NCBI RefSeq assembly: GCF_021441885.1
Contig: NZ_CP090440.1
Coordinates: 248,001-312,000 of the forward strand
From: Vibrio maritimus
GTDB lineage: Bacteria; Pseudomonadota; Gammaproteobacteria; Enterobacterales; Vibrionaceae
Direction of reading: 5' to 3'
Length of the DNA: 64,000 bases
Shown here: positions 6,996-16,710 of the stretch, in pieces
How the letters are laid out: each line of letters opens with the position of its first letter
Position numbering within the stretch: the stretch's first letter is position 1
The notes under the pieces: generated by a model
The model's database searches: none
Told to the model about the DNA's origin: nothing
What the model saw: only the letters and a program-made list of their open reading frames with translations
Made by a program: the position numbers and the translations under genes

Positions 6996-8519
6996 TTACT
7001 CCTGGCAGCGGAATTCTGGGGAACACTGAACAACAAACAAGGTGTCATATATCTTTCTGTTTTCATCGTAGTTTCCTGCAGTTAAGTCTTCCAGCATCTG
7101 GCGGATATAGTCAGCAAGATCGTTAGACATCAATCCAGCAAAGATCCGCTCGTTGATAAGCGCGATGTACTCTTCAGGCCGGTTAACCTTTCGTTCAAAT
7201 TCCGCGCGGTTCCAAGACCACTTCTTCGGATCGCTACTGTCGAAATAAAAGATCTGGGCCCAAAGCTGATTGGAAATACGACGAATGTTATCTAGAGTTA
7301 GGATCTTAAATTCAGGTCCAGTAAGCTGCTTGTTGGCAATCTCTCCTCTTGGCGCATACTCCGGCTCGTAAAAATTGAACACACTTGGTGACCGAAGAGG
7401 GGCTTGACCAAAATGATGCTGAGTACCTGCAAAATCCCACCACCGTTTAGGGTCATTGCTTTTTACGTTAAACGCTCGACACAGGTTCGCCATCGCGAGA
7501 AGCGGCTCTTTGACTTTACCAAAGTTGCGTTTTCCTTTGCCTCCATTCTGGTAGTCTGCCATGGCCTTACCTTCGATCAGGTCCTCATCCAACAGAATAG
7601 CTTTTATCACCGCGACCATATCTCCCCGCACGCCTTGACCGTTGTCCTTAAAGATATCCGCCACGCGCTTAACGTATTGACGTCTCGGGTTACTGATAGT
7701 CAAACGCTTAATAAGGAGGATGGAGATAGTTATTGGGGTATTGTTGTGGTTGAACAGCAAGTCCATAGCCTGGGCAAGATCTTGTTCAGGAGACTGCCCT
7801 TCAGTGAACTTCTCACCCAGCACTATCTTTTCACCATAATCATGACGACTACTATCTGCGTACATTGGTTTAAAGTCGTTCTCCCGCCGCCAGCCTGTGA
7901 GCACCCTAGCCAGTTCTTCCACATCATTCTGAGTGTAGGTGGGTAGCTTGTTGCCTGTACTGCCCAATTTCGGAGTGCCATTGTCTTTTAATTGCCACAG
8001 CCCCAGACTGAACAGCTGCATCACTTCACGAGCGTAGTTTTCATCGGGGAAAGTATTTTTTTCAGGATTCGCTACCCGGCTCCCCTCCAATGTCAAGTAC
8101 TTGCCCATCGCTGGGCTGAGAGTAACAGCTTCCAACAGGTCGCGGAAGTTGCCAAAGGCATGTTTGAGCAACAAATCGTAATACTCAGCGATAGCCTCGG
8201 AATTCGGGCCACCAACTCTCGATACCACAAAAATTTGGCTTAGCGCATATGCCACCCGCTGGCGTAGCTGGTCATCAGCTGTCAGGCTTCGTTGCCACCA
8301 GGCACTCAAGCGGGCATTCTCGTTAAAGCTGTCTCCACTGGCGGCTGCAAATCTCTCTGCCAGGGAGCGGTGCAGCCGCCAATTACGGGTAAACTGATCG
8401 TCCAACCAAGCTTCCACTCCCATCTGCAACAGCGCTTCAACATCTCCCTTCTTGGGACCAAAAGTGGCCCTATACAGAAACTTCGCAGCCTGAGTCGGGT
8501 CATTGATTAAATTCGTCAC
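6996..8519 (-). CDS. DUF1800 family protein (pair 1)
   Basis: Encodes 507 residues from a GTG at 8519 with GAGAAG upstream. The N-terminus contains AKFLYRATFGPKKGDVE, the hallmark of DUF1800, followed by LRQRVAYALSQIFVVS, ENYAREVMQLFSLGLW and SPSVFNFYEPEYAPRG. The protein is helical and has no recognisable signal peptide, unlike the copy at 61237-62889, which is a lipoprotein. The family is almost always found directly upstream of a DUF1501 gene, as here, and its function is unknown. Lack of its own signal next to a Tat-exported partner suggests export as a complex, which is inference. Confidence 0.9.
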   Translation of the reverse strand: MTNLINDPTQAAKFLYRATFGPKKGDVEALLQMGVEAWLDDQFTRNWRLHRSLAERFAAASGDSFNENARLSAWWQRSLTADDQLRQRVAYALSQIFVVSRVGGPNSEAIAEYYDLLLKHAFGNFRDLLEAVTLSPAMGKYLTLEGSRVANPEKNTFPDENYAREVMQLFSLGLWQLKDNGTPKLGSTGNKLPTYTQNDVEELARVLTGWRRENDFKPMYADSSRHDYGEKIVLGEKFTEGQSPEQDLAQAMDLLFNHNNTPITISILLIKRLTISNPRRQYVKRVADIFKDNGQGVRGDMVAVIKAILLDEDLIEGKAMADYQNGGKGKRNFGKVKEPLLAMANLCRAFNVKSNDPKRWWDFAGTQHHFGQAPLRSPSVFNFYEPEYAPRGEIANKQLTGPEFKILTLDNIRRISNQLWAQIFYFDSSDPKKWSWNRAEFERKVNRPEEYIALINERIFAGLMSNDLADYIRQMLEDLTAGNYDENRKIYDTLFVVQCSPEFRCQE

Positions 8520-8699
8520 GTTGATCTTCTCACTTTCATTGGAGCCTGAGTATATCTATTACAAAAAGCCCTGGGTGAGCAAAACATAAACAAAAATTTG
8601 GAATCCAGACTCCACGCTGTAAATAAATTGTTGCTTGAAATACAAAAGGAATGTGGGGTCTATCATACGACTATCAATCGATAGACAAGAAAATTTGCA

Positions 8700-8815
8700 C
8701 CTGCTTTGATGCATAAAAAGTCTGCCTATGCTTCGTAGCGTATGGACGAGGCCTACATCAAAGTGAAAGGAAACTGGCTTTACTATAATCGAGTCGTTGA
8801 TAGAAATAATCGATA
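8700..8815 (+). mobile_element. IS6-family transposase fragment
   Basis: The plus strand encodes RMDEAYIKVKGNWLYYNRVV, matching the first catalytic-Asp region of IS6/IS26-type transposases (compare DETYIKIKGEW in the copy at 16711). It is closed by a stop shortly after and has no flanking ends, so it is a decayed remnant. Confidence 0.65.
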
Positions 8816-8875
8816 GAAAATGTTTGAATTATATCGTTGAGTAAAATTTCGCTGAGTAAAATAGAAACCCAGTAA

Positions 8876-9923
8876 GGCTTTGTTGCGTAATTCGGACAGG
8901 AAACCAAATCGCCTGAAAGTGAGTAATTCCTATGCAACATACTGAGTTTCAGGCATACCAAGCCCTGTAAGTTTGTTCAGTGCTTTAATCATGACGTAGG
9001 TTTCCTGAGCATTGTAGTTTCTCAGGTTTAGTTTCCCACCTAGCAACTGCTTCACTCGATGCATGGCTGTTTCTGAGAGTGGACGCTTATGATAACCATA
9101 TCGTTTTTTCCACTTCTTGTTTGAGCCGTGGAGCTTCTAGCAACCTACCGCCAGATTGCGAGGATGCCCTTGCTCTCAGAAGGCTGCGCCTTCCCTTGGC
9201 GGGATGAGCGGAACCGCTCGCTCTATCCGTATGACATCATAGCAATTTCTTGTGTCATAAGCGCCATCACCTGATATCTCAATGATTTTACGACGTGTCT
9301 GCTTAAGTAAGTTGGGAAGCACTTCGGCATCGGTTACGTTAGATAAACTCAACTCTACTGCGACTATTTCGTGGAGGTTGGCATCTACTGCGATATGTAG
9401 CTTGCGCCAGACTCTACGCTTCTCGTCAGTACCGTACTTCTTGACCTTCCATTCACCTTCGCCATAAACCTTGAGACCAGTGGCATCAGTAGCCAGATGC
9501 TGTATCGCACCTCTGGTTTTAGTTTTAAATGAAACCTCAACTTCCTTAGCTCGACGGCTTATACAGGTGTAATGTGGACAAACAAGCGGAATGTTAGCCA
9601 GCTTAAATACTGAGTCTAGAAAACCCTGCAGCGCTCTCAATGGCATAGAGAAAACGCGTTTCACCATCAACGCGGTAGTAATAGCTAAGTCGCTGAATCG
9701 GCGAGGCCTGCCGCGCTTGCCTTGTTTGTTTTGCTTCCACTCGGCTATCGCTTCTTCATCAACCCAAAAAGTCAGAGAACCACGGTTGATTAGGGCTTTG
9801 TTGTACTGGTTCCAGTTAGTTGTTTTGTAACGAGGTTTCGGCATAAGGCTACGGTGATTAATTGATGTAGTCGATCTGATCGTAACTTTCTGATTTGGTT
9901 CCATCGAATTACGCAACAAAGCC
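8876..9923 (-). mobile_element. IS5-family (IS903 group) element, copy 1
   Basis: Bounded by perfect 19-bp inverted repeats, GGCTTTGTTGCGTAATTCG at 8876-8894 and its complement at 9905-9923. These resemble the IS903 end (GGCTTTGTTG...). No 9-bp target duplication flanks it, so one side has been rearranged since insertion. Confidence 0.9.
8930..9844 (-). pseudogene. IS903-group transposase, broken
   Basis: The frame from the ATG at 9844 (MPKPRYKTTNWNQYNK) is intact to about residue 222, including the DDE-type catalytic regions (ATDATGLKVYGEGEWKVKK and ISGDGAYDT). It then loses the frame near 9176. The remaining C-terminal portion, recognisable by comparison with the intact copy at 48491-49411 (SETAMHRVKQLLGG, LNKLTGLGMPE), is in other frames down to 8930. 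The frameshift and an internal stop make this copy defective, although its inverted repeats would let the intact copy mobilise it. Confidence 0.85.
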
Positions 9924-10625
9924 GAGAGAAGTAGCCATAAGATGTTTTTAACGTTGTAGCGTGATTAAGCAACTAGGTAAAGAGGTGTTGATTGAAATGG
10001 TCATAGGTGTGTTGCAGTTCAGGGTAAGCGGTTTTGGTGGGTTAGCACTGTCGTAAGCTGGCGATAAACACCATCTAACAATGAGCAAGGTGACACGGTA
10101 TGGTGAGGGCATGTTTATCAACTAAAGAATTGACCTTATGCCACGAACTGTCGACGGCCTTTAAAATTTGACATCCAACTTATCCGTTAAGTTTTTTGAT
10201 TAGCGTGCCTGAATCTTCAAACTTTGCAACGGAGCCGTTTCATTTAAACCCAGAGCTATCCATCGTGGACTACTATGTTAATGATAATCGGAAAAATATT
10301 ATTAAGGACTTTTATATCCTTTACTTAAATTCCTATCAATGATAACTATTTAAATAATCACGAATATCATCAGAACTCATTATAGACGTCACACGCTATA
10401 AAAAGCAAGGAACAATTTGTGTGCAAGCCTAATTTATTTACTCAAAATATATACTAATATGAAGTTAAAATAAACGATTTAATCAATTTATTATCGAGAG
10501 GTTTTGATTTTCTCTTTAAAATATTAGCATTTAACGAATTATTTAATAGCTAATAAAATGAACAATTAAAACGCAAATTGCTATAGGGTCGTGACGGAGC
10601 TTCAGAATACCTTCCTTACCTTTTA
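9924..10625. other. intergenic, about 700 bp, no gene recognised
   Basis: The first half has short open stretches without family resemblance and the second half (from 10240) is strongly AT-rich. No IS end, RNA gene or conserved motif was identified. Confidence 0.5.
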
Positions 10626-11156
10626 CTATTGGGCTTTCCCCAACATACGTAATAGTACTTGGTTCTTTGCTACATAATGATGCTTAAGAGCTGCGCACAT
10701 GTGTAGTACAACGACGATGGCCAGCATTGCACAAGCATACCGATGTACTACAAAGAAAAAATCATTAATTTCAGTAGAAGTTAGTGGATTCGGAATCTCT
10801 ACTAACCAAAAGAGCTGATAACTCTGTTTTAGCATTAGAAAACCACTTACAAATACGACAAACATAAGCTGATAAATAATAGCATGTGTCATATGAGCGA
10901 TACTTAATTTCCAGCGGGGAAGACTGCCATCAATAACTTTATTGGGTTTAAAGTGACTCCAGAACCACCGAGCTACAAATGCTACACTTCCTAGTGTTGC
11001 CAAGGACATATTCATTATAGAAAGAAAATTGAATATTGATGGATGGGTATCTATAACTAAATGCATTACATATCCAGCTATTGTTGCATAGATAATAATC
11101 ACTGCCATCACCCAGTGGAGATAGCGAGTTGCCTTATCATGGTTTTGTCGTTTCAT
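10626..11156 (-). CDS. cytochrome b561 family membrane protein
   Basis: Encodes 176 residues with four predicted membrane helices (about 12-32, 45-66, 85-107 and 140-160). It matches the bacterial cytochrome b561 family, small di-heme quinol-oxidising proteins of the inner membrane. Candidate heme-ligand His are in RYLHWVMA (residue 14), the helix-2/3 region AHMTHAIIY, and the last helix VHRYACAML and VLHMCAALKHHY. The ATG at 11156 follows TAGGAGG. It is flanked by IS debris on both sides, so it looks like an isolated passenger. The redox partner is not evident. Confidence 0.85.
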   Translation of the reverse strand: MKRQNHDKATRYLHWVMAVIIIYATIAGYVMHLVIDTHPSIFNFLSIMNMSLATLGSVAFVARWFWSHFKPNKVIDGSLPRWKLSIAHMTHAIIYQLMFVVFVSGFLMLKQSYQLFWLVEIPNPLTSTEINDFFFVVHRYACAMLAIVVVLHMCAALKHHYVAKNQVLLRMLGKAQ

Positions 11157-11326
11157 TTATAGTAAGCCTCCTAGTTATGAATATGTTTAGTGTTTTCTTG
11201 GCAATTATATTAAAAAATATTCATCAACCCTAGAGTAAAGCTTTTTAATTGAGATTTAGGCTCCATGTATAATGCAGAAGTTACAAGTGGTCTCTGATTT
11301 TCAGGCATGATTTTAAGTGATTGATC

Positions 11327-11426
11327 TGGGCCTGTTGTAAAAAATAATGGGAAGCATTCTTCGACCATGTATCTCCCATTTCTAGTTAAAAATCACCTCA
11401 ACATTGAACAAACGGTTCATAAAGGC
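11327..11426 (-). mobile_element. IS6-family remnant (group A, 3' end only)
   Basis: GGGCCTGTTGTAAAAAAT at 11327 resembles the IS6 group A end, and the following bases match the transposase 3' region of the copies at 59034 and 63004. Only about 100 bp remain, abutting an oppositely oriented fragment. Confidence 0.6.
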
Positions 11427-11655
11427 GGGGTTGTTGCAAAAACTCAGCTCAAGGTTGAAACTATCATCGTCTGTGGTGATGATTGGTGAGTTCGATGACC
11501 AACCCTGAATTCAAATGGAAACACTTTGCCCCTGAAATCATTCTTTGGTGCCTTCGTTGGTATGGTTCAACGACAATGAACTATGCCAACCTCTGCGACA
11601 TGCTGCAGGAGCGTGGAATTTCGGTCAATCGCTCAACCATTTATCGTTGGTTCAT
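11427..11655 (+). mobile_element. IS6-family remnant (group A, 5' end only)
   Basis: Begins with a GGGTTGTTGCAAAAA end and encodes MTNPEFKWKHFAPEIILWC to STIYRWF, the first 52 or so residues of the group A transposase. It breaks off where resolvase sequence begins at about 11656. Confidence 0.75.
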
Positions 11656-12150
11656 TGTGATAGGCTCTCTCGCCTTGATGAAGAAAGTGGGTTCACATTA
11701 AAAGAAATGCTGAACAAAAAGGAGCTCAAGGTTATCAGTCTAGATTTACCGACTAGTCATATTGCCTTCTCTCCTCAAATTACGGATGAATTTACAGGGT
11801 CGATGATCAAGACCATCAATAACATGATGATGGATATGTTGGCCGCTATCGCGAGAAAAGATTACCAAGACCGTCGCCGACGACAAGCCGATCAAGAGCT
11901 TCACGAAAAAATCTACCAGCTAAGAGTCATCAATAAGTTAAGTATCAGTGATACTGCCAAATTAACCAATGTGTCGACAAGAACAGTGATCCGAGTAGCA
12001 AAGAAACTAAGCAGCCAGCGTTTCGTTGAGAAGGATAACCCTGCTTACTCAATGGCTGTAACGTGGGAAGGCTACGTCTCTGAATGCTTCAGTGCTCCTA
12101 TTGTCGCCTGTCGCGAGAAAAGCGACGAGTCTTCTAATGAAATCCGATGA
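11656..12150 (+). pseudogene. serine recombinase (resolvase/invertase), N-terminus lost
   Basis: The frame continues from IS6 sequence into CDRLSRLDEESGFTLKEM, the DRLxR-type segment of the serine recombinase catalytic domain, then the long E helix (NMMMDMLAAIARKDYQDRRR) and a C-terminal helix-turn-helix (KLSISDTAKLTNVSTRTVIR). The N-terminal part with the catalytic Ser is replaced by the IS6 fragment, so the protein should be inactive. Such enzymes resolve Tn3-type cointegrates or invert DNA; a relation to the Tn3 pieces in this window is possible but unproven. Confidence 0.75.
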
Positions 12151-12426
12151 ATAAAACCCAAATGATGATAAGACTAAGGATTAGAATTTTAGCTTTATAT
12201 CCTGTTTTTATTCTGCTTTTTACTATGACTCTAATTCCATACCTAACAATATAAAAATTATATAATTATACCCGCACTGATAGCCGAGTAGTATGCCTCC
12301 ATGTTCATAATACAGACAGATGGTTGGAATGATGGGCTTAATTATTGGAAGTGGGCTAGCGCTTGCTTACCAAAGTGCGCACTATGCGCTTTGGCTTGTA
12401 CTGATAGCCTGGTGCGCTCTCATACT

Positions 12427-13285
12427 GGGATTGTTGCAAAAAATGCAGTAAAGACTCAGAATTTGTTCTTTCCCCATCTAATCCAGCTAGTTAATGACTC
12501 ACCCCGAATTCAAATGGAAACACTTCGCTCCTGAAATTATCCTATGGTGCATTCGTTGGTACGGTTCAACTCCAATGAGCTACGCTAACCTCAGTGACAT
12601 GCTGCAAGAGCGAGGAATTTCGGTTAACCGCTCAACCATTTATCGTTGGTTCATTGAGTATGCCCAAGCATTACACAAGAAATTACGCCGTCGTCAATTC
12701 ATCCAAACCGACTCTTCGTGGCAGCTCGATGAAACCTATATCAAGGTGAAAGGAAAATGGCATTACCTGTACCGGGCTATCAACAAACAAGGTGAGACTC
12801 TGGATTTCTATTTCTCTCACAAGCGTAATAAAGACGCGGCTTATCAGTTCCTGAAGCGGTGTCTGCGCCACTATCCAACTGAGTTACATCCACAAACATT
12901 AAACACCGACAAGCATTCATCCTATGCTCATGCGATTGCCCGTCTAAAGAAGGAAGGACGACTGCGAGAGGATGTCGAGCAACGGCAAGTAAAGCCTCTT
13001 AATAATGGTATTGAATCCGATCACGCCCCCATCAAGAAGCTCGTTGTAGGCACCGGTGGTTTCAAAATACGAAAGCGAGCCTGGTCTACCATTCAGGGAT
13101 TCGAGTCATTACGGATGTTGAACAAAGGGCAATTTGATTTCTGGCTACGTCATGATGAACGTGGAACCCTTGTGCGGGAGAGATCCGCCTTCATGAATCG
13201 TCTATTCAATGTTGAGATAGTTTTCCAGTAATCGTTAAATCTACGTTGGATAGATCTGGAGCCTTTGATTTTTTGCAACAATCCC
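12427..13285 (+). mobile_element. complete IS6-family element (group A)
   Basis: 859 bp bounded by inverted repeats GGGATTGTTGCAAAAAAT (12427) and its complement ending at 13285. The 8-bp flanks (CTCATACT and CATGGAAT) differ, so it is not in a simple insertion site. A near-identical inverted copy lies at 54193-55051. Confidence 0.9.
12494..13231 (+). CDS. IS6-family transposase
   Basis: Encodes 245 residues, the usual size for IS6/IS26-type enzymes. It has an N-terminal helix-turn-helix (LSDMLQERGISVNRSTIYRW, residues about 33-52) and a DDE catalytic core: D in QLDETYIKVKGKW, D in LNTDKHSSY and E in GIESDHAPIKK. These enzymes promote replicative transposition and targeted conservative cointegration. 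This is the only copy of group A in the window whose reading frame is uninterrupted, so it could drive movement of the other, defective copies. Confidence 0.93.
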   Translation: MTHPEFKWKHFAPEIILWCIRWYGSTPMSYANLSDMLQERGISVNRSTIYRWFIEYAQALHKKLRRRQFIQTDSSWQLDETYIKVKGKWHYLYRAINKQGETLDFYFSHKRNKDAAYQFLKRCLRHYPTELHPQTLNTDKHSSYAHAIARLKKEGRLREDVEQRQVKPLNNGIESDHAPIKKLVVGTGGFKIRKRAWSTIQGFESLRMLNKGQFDFWLRHDERGTLVRERSAFMNRLFNVEIVFQ

Positions 13286-13389
13286 CATGGAATTACTAGT
13301 TACGCTGTCACTGAATAGCTAGATTGAATCGATCTTCTTTGAACGATATTTGAGTGGTTTTAAAGGTAGGTTTTTTGGGGGCCACATTG

Positions 13390-13933
13390 TAAATGTATTT
13401 AGAAGCCGTCCCAACAGCGCCACTCGTTTATGCTATATGATATCATCATCACTGATGACCGTGATGTCCACCAATGGGTAAGGCTCACTGTACAGCGCTT
13501 TCGCGAGCTCTGGATTAATAAATTCATCCAACCAATTGGTACTGTATGGATACGGAGACTTTTTACCATGATAAAACAGCAGTGGCACCACCAAAGGCAA
13601 ATGCTCATGTCCTGCATCGAGGTGTTGTTGCCTCGCCGCTATCGCGCATCTCGTCAACCGGAACGCCATATGCTTATCTGGGCGGCTTTGATGCTCAATG
13701 AGCGAATACACATATCCGATGCCATCTTCTGTTTTCATCGCGTACAGCACATCCGAATAGTAACCCCGTAAGTCGTCTTCTAAAAACGAACCCGATTGCA
13801 GCTCTAATGTGTTTAAATCACACCGTGCTTTGATGTGCGCCGGTAAATGCGCCTCCAGAAAATCCTTCGTCGTCTCTGGGACCGTTAAGAAGGATTTAAA
13901 TAGACCGTCGTGTATCGATGTCGGTGTTTTCAT
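13390..13933 (-). pseudogene. Rpn-family recombination-promoting nuclease, truncated
   Basis: The frame from 13933 encodes 166 residues of the Rpn (PD-(D/E)XK, Transposase_31) family: HDGLFKSFLTVPETTKDFL at the start, then DLRGYYSDVLYAM, YSLIEHQSRPDKHMAFRL and VVPLLFYHG. The conserved Asp, Glu and Gln of the nuclease core are present. Translation stops at ISDDDII, but the same frame goes on with HKRVALLGRLL, so the stop is an in-frame TAG (13434-13432) within what is normally the continuing protein; the C-terminal half is absent beyond 13390. The ORF overlaps the preceding small gene by 38 bases. Confidence 0.8.
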
Positions 13934-14216
13934 CGTCTATGAGTGATTTGTCTGCCATTTGAGTGAGGAAATGTGTGATTGAATCAAACCTGAGCTCTGC
14001 TTCAATTTCATCATTGTATTTTTTAATCAGGTATCGTTGTAGCTCTTCCCAGACTAATTCGATATCTGCTGACATTGAGAGTAAGTTGTGCCCTGAAAGC
14101 AAGGTATAACAATACTCAAAGTCATCTTTCATCTCTTTTTGATTATTAAACGGAAAATACAAGTCGTTATCACGGTTTGCTCGATGTTTGTTGCGTTTTG
14201 ATTTCTTCTTACTCAT
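13896..14216 (-). CDS. hypothetical protein upstream of rpn remnant
   Basis: Encodes about 106 residues and is not recognised. The first 15 residues are strongly basic (MSKKKSKRNKHR) and the rest is acidic and helical. I choose the ATG at 14216, preceded by AAGAGAG; a GTG at 14225 is possible. The 3' end overlaps the start of the Rpn gene, so the two form a unit. Possible roles include a regulator or partner of the Rpn nuclease. Confidence 0.55.
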   Translation of the reverse strand: MSKKKSKRNKHRANRDNDLYFPFNNQKEMKDDFEYCYTLLSGHNLLSMSADIELVWEELQRYLIKKYNDEIEAELRFDSITHFLTQMADKSLIDDENTDIDTRRSI

Positions 14217-14262
14217 CGTGGGCACTCTCTTGTGACTTACAGATAACGGAAGTATACCGCCA

Positions 14263-14466
14263 TCAATGTCTTGTTGGCGGTATACTCATTGAATGTGGTT
14301 TTTTCGGACGTTGAACCGCCACACCTTGCTTAAGCTGAGTTGGAAGTCGTTGATACCAATGTTTTGCTCGCTTCTTAATGGATTCATCCATGTATTTGCT
14401 TTTATCTCGAACTTTTACATCGATACCTAACTCACGGCGGATTGCATTGAGCGTATCTTTATTCAT
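14263..14466 (-). CDS. small basic hypothetical protein
   Basis: Encodes 67 residues beginning MNKDTLNAIRRELGIDVKVR, basic throughout with no hydrophobic segment. It has no family that I recognise. The ATG at 14466 follows GGAG at 6 bases, which supports translation. It precedes the two rpn-associated genes on the same strand and may share their promoter. Confidence 0.55.
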   Translation of the reverse strand: MNKDTLNAIRRELGIDVKVRDKSKYMDESIKKRAKHWYQRLPTQLKQGVAVQRPKKPHSMSIPPTRH

Positions 14467-14639
14467 GCTATCTCCAATAGTTTTACAGAGTTGAAGCGCA
14501 TAGCTAAGTTATTATCAAACTGCTTTCATTAGCAAGTGTATATTAAGGGGTGTGCATAGGTCATACTTTTGAACAAAAGTTGTCTGGCGAATTGCGATCT
14601 TTTACTTAAACATGTGTTTGAAAATGATGGCAATCTTCG

Positions 14640-15083
14640 CTAATCGCGCAACAACGAGAGGAAGGTGCTCGAATTACTTCAGATGAAAGCGGAAGAAGGT
14701 GATGTTCTCTTGCTCAAGATGCTGGACCGACTAGGCCGTGATACCGCAGAGATGATAAGCCTCATCAGCTTATTCGATGAAATGGGGGTTGCCATCAAGT
14801 TTCTAGATGATGGGATCAGCACTGAAGGCGAAATGGGGAAGATGGTGGTCACCATCTTATCTGTTGTTGCCCAAGCTGAACGCCACCGGATACTCGAACG
14901 AACCAACGAGGGACGAATAGAAGCGAAATTGAAAGGGATTAAGTTGGGCGTAAACGAACAGTGGATCGAAAACGGCTCAACGATTTGTATGCTCAAGGTT
15001 TAGGAGCGACTGACATCGCACGGCAACTAGGAATTGCACGCTCGACAGTATATAAAGTACTAAATGAGGCTAATACTGCGTAA
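14640..15083 (+). pseudogene. Tn3-type resolvase, truncated and frameshifted
   Basis: The frame from 14665 encodes the second half of a resolvase catalytic domain: LKMLDRLGRDTAEMISLI, STEGEMGKMVVTILSVVAQAE and ERTNEGRIEAK. It is followed, after a one-base loss near 14950, by the C-terminal DNA-binding part in another frame (VDRKRLNDLYAQGLGATDIA, ending VYKVLNEANTA). The N-terminal third with the nucleophilic Ser is unrecognisable. It is probably the remains of the resolvase of a Tn3-family transposon. Confidence 0.8.
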
Positions 15084-15197
15084 GTATTCTGTCGTCATGC
15101 ATTGGACAAGAGCTCTTTTGATGCCAATTGTACGTCCATATTTCCGCTCAAATTATTAGAGCCGTCGATTGTTATTTAGGCGTAAATTAATTCGCTA

Positions 15198-15238
15198 GAC
15201 TCCCCCTTATTTACAAGGATAGGATACTTGGGGGAGTC
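15198..15238. repeat. inverted repeat after methyltransferase gene
   Basis: GACTCCCCC (15198-15206) and GGGGGAGTC (15230-15238) form a perfect 9-bp stem just past the methyltransferase stop. There is no T-tract, so it may act as an mRNA-stabilising hairpin or a weak terminator. Confidence 0.5.
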
Positions 15239-15240
15239 GG

Positions 15241-15942
15241 TTACCTTTTTAAAATACAAATATATAGCTCTTTAATATCGATAAGTTCAGCTATGGTTAA
15301 ATTCGTACCATTAATTAGTTCATTTAATTTTTCAATGCTCGTCGGTAGGGTGTTCGGCACAATTACGTTATTGCTCTGATGTAAGTTTTCTACGAAACCT
15401 GCACCCAAAGGATGGCTTATGACTACAACTCCATTGCCACTTAACATATTTGACATATTTTTTAATGCAGAAGCTTGATTTAATAAATTACCAAAACAAG
15501 CATTGCAATATATAATGTCATACTGTATGGGATTAGTAAAGTTTGATATATCACCCTGAAAGGTATCAATATTAGGGTTTTTTAATTTAACAACTTTTAG
15601 CTGATTATAAGATAAATCTAAAGCATGTATACAAGTGTTCGAGAATGTATCTTCTATGTATTTAATTAGCACTCCAGAGCCTGTACCTACATCTAAAACT
15701 TTCAAGATACCTGACTGATCAGTATTTATATACTTTTTAGGGCTTGTAACGATCTTTTTTAATCTTAGTTCTGTGAAGTTTGGCCTAGATTTTCGTGATG
15801 CATACCATTGAGATTCCTTGTCAAAGAACGATGCTTGAATCTTTAAAAAATCCTCATTTGATATGTCGTTACCCACGTGTTGCGTATTAAAGTTAGAGTG
15901 TGTATTCAAAAGCGATTCTATGTGTTCTTTTTCTACCGACAT
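15241..15942 (-). CDS. class I SAM-dependent methyltransferase
   Basis: Encodes 233 residues. Residues about 81-90 read VLDVGTGSGV, motif I of the Rossmann-like AdoMet-binding domain; the acidic end of beta-2 is HALDLSYNQL and the motif II/III region is FQGDISNF and YDIIYCNACFGNLL. It resembles UbiE/Methyltransf_11-type small-molecule methyltransferases, and the acceptor cannot be predicted. The ATG at 15942 has a GGGGGAAT upstream. It is a monocistronic gene between a broken resolvase and a secreted protein, lower in GC than its neighbours, which suggests separate acquisition. Confidence 0.8.
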   Translation of the reverse strand: MSVEKEHIESLLNTHSNFNTQHVGNDISNEDFLKIQASFFDKESQWYASRKSRPNFTELRLKKIVTSPKKYINTDQSGILKVLDVGTGSGVLIKYIEDTFSNTCIHALDLSYNQLKVVKLKNPNIDTFQGDISNFTNPIQYDIIYCNACFGNLLNQASALKNMSNMLSGNGVVVISHPLGAGFVENLHQSNNVIVPNTLPTSIEKLNELINGTNLTIAELIDIKELYICILKR

Positions 15943-16078
15943 CGTATTCCCCCTGATGTGATTCTATTATGAATAGTAAAAACTAACCAATTACCTAAGT
16001 ATTCTCATTTACTTAGGTATTAACTAAAAAATGAACTATACCAATCTAAATAAGCCCGTGAACGAGCGTTATAACCAG

Positions 16079-16513
16079 TTAATCATTACGGTTTGTTATA
16101 TTATACTCAATGGAATTTTGCCTTACTGATGGCTCATTGATACCACTACTTTGAGTGAAAATTGCTAAACCACTAGTATCGGTTCTGCATTTAAATAAGA
16201 TAGTATGTGAAGGCTTAGTTAAAGGTAACGATTCATAACCTTCGTATAAGCTAATACCTTTTTCCGCATCAAGAATTTTATATTTATAATAGCCTTCAAA
16301 TGTTCCTAGGTCACGGTTAATAAAATTGGTTACATACTTATCTTCCGAATACGTTACATGTGCAATAGCTCCCGCATTTGGATTGATTTCGTTGTAAAGT
16401 GGAGAGATAAGATTGATGAGTGTAATACCATTTAAATCAGAGGGGACTTGGCAGTTAGCTGAAACATTCATCGATGAAAAGATAAAAAGAGACATTAAAA
16501 TTTTCTTAATCAT
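16079..16513 (-). CDS. secreted hypothetical protein
   Basis: Encodes 144 residues with a clear signal peptide (MIKKILMSLFIFSSMNVSA, cleavage near residue 19). The mature part has two Cys (near residues 21 and 104), which could form a disulfide, and mixed polar beta-rich sequence. I do not recognise a family. It is AT-rich and stands alone on the minus strand before the IS6 copy at 16711. Periplasmic or extracellular location follows from the signal; function is unknown. Confidence 0.6.
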   Translation of the reverse strand: MIKKILMSLFIFSSMNVSANCQVPSDLNGITLINLISPLYNEINPNAGAIAHVTYSEDKYVTNFINRDLGTFEGYYKYKILDAEKGISLYEGYESLPLTKPSHTILFKCRTDTSGLAIFTQSSGINEPSVRQNSIEYNITNRND

Positions 16514-16710
16514 AATATTATCAACCTATACGTTATTCTTGATATTTAAAGAAGTTGTTCGACTAAAGGAGCCAAGTAGATGTCTTTAATATTATATATG
16601 GTAATAGGTGTTTTTCGGTGATATAGCTTGCAAATTATATCACAATTTACTTACATTTTAGTTGGTAGTAAATCAACTGTGAGCATTGTTCGACTTAATG
16701 GTCTCCGGTG

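Noticed and set aside
7404..7946. 180-codon plus-strand ORF
   Set aside because: Complement of the DUF1800 gene of pair 1, with no ribosome site or family.
8867..9932. 9-bp target duplication for the IS903-type copies
   Set aside because: Checked at both copies (8876-9923 and 48437-49491); flanks do not match, so a simple insertion cannot be shown.
12320..12451. 43-codon hydrophobic ORF (MVGMMGLIIGSGLALAYQ...)
   Set aside because: It looks like a membrane segment, but there is no convincing ribosome site and its end runs into the IS6 terminal repeat; it could be a truncated gene, but support is too thin to list.
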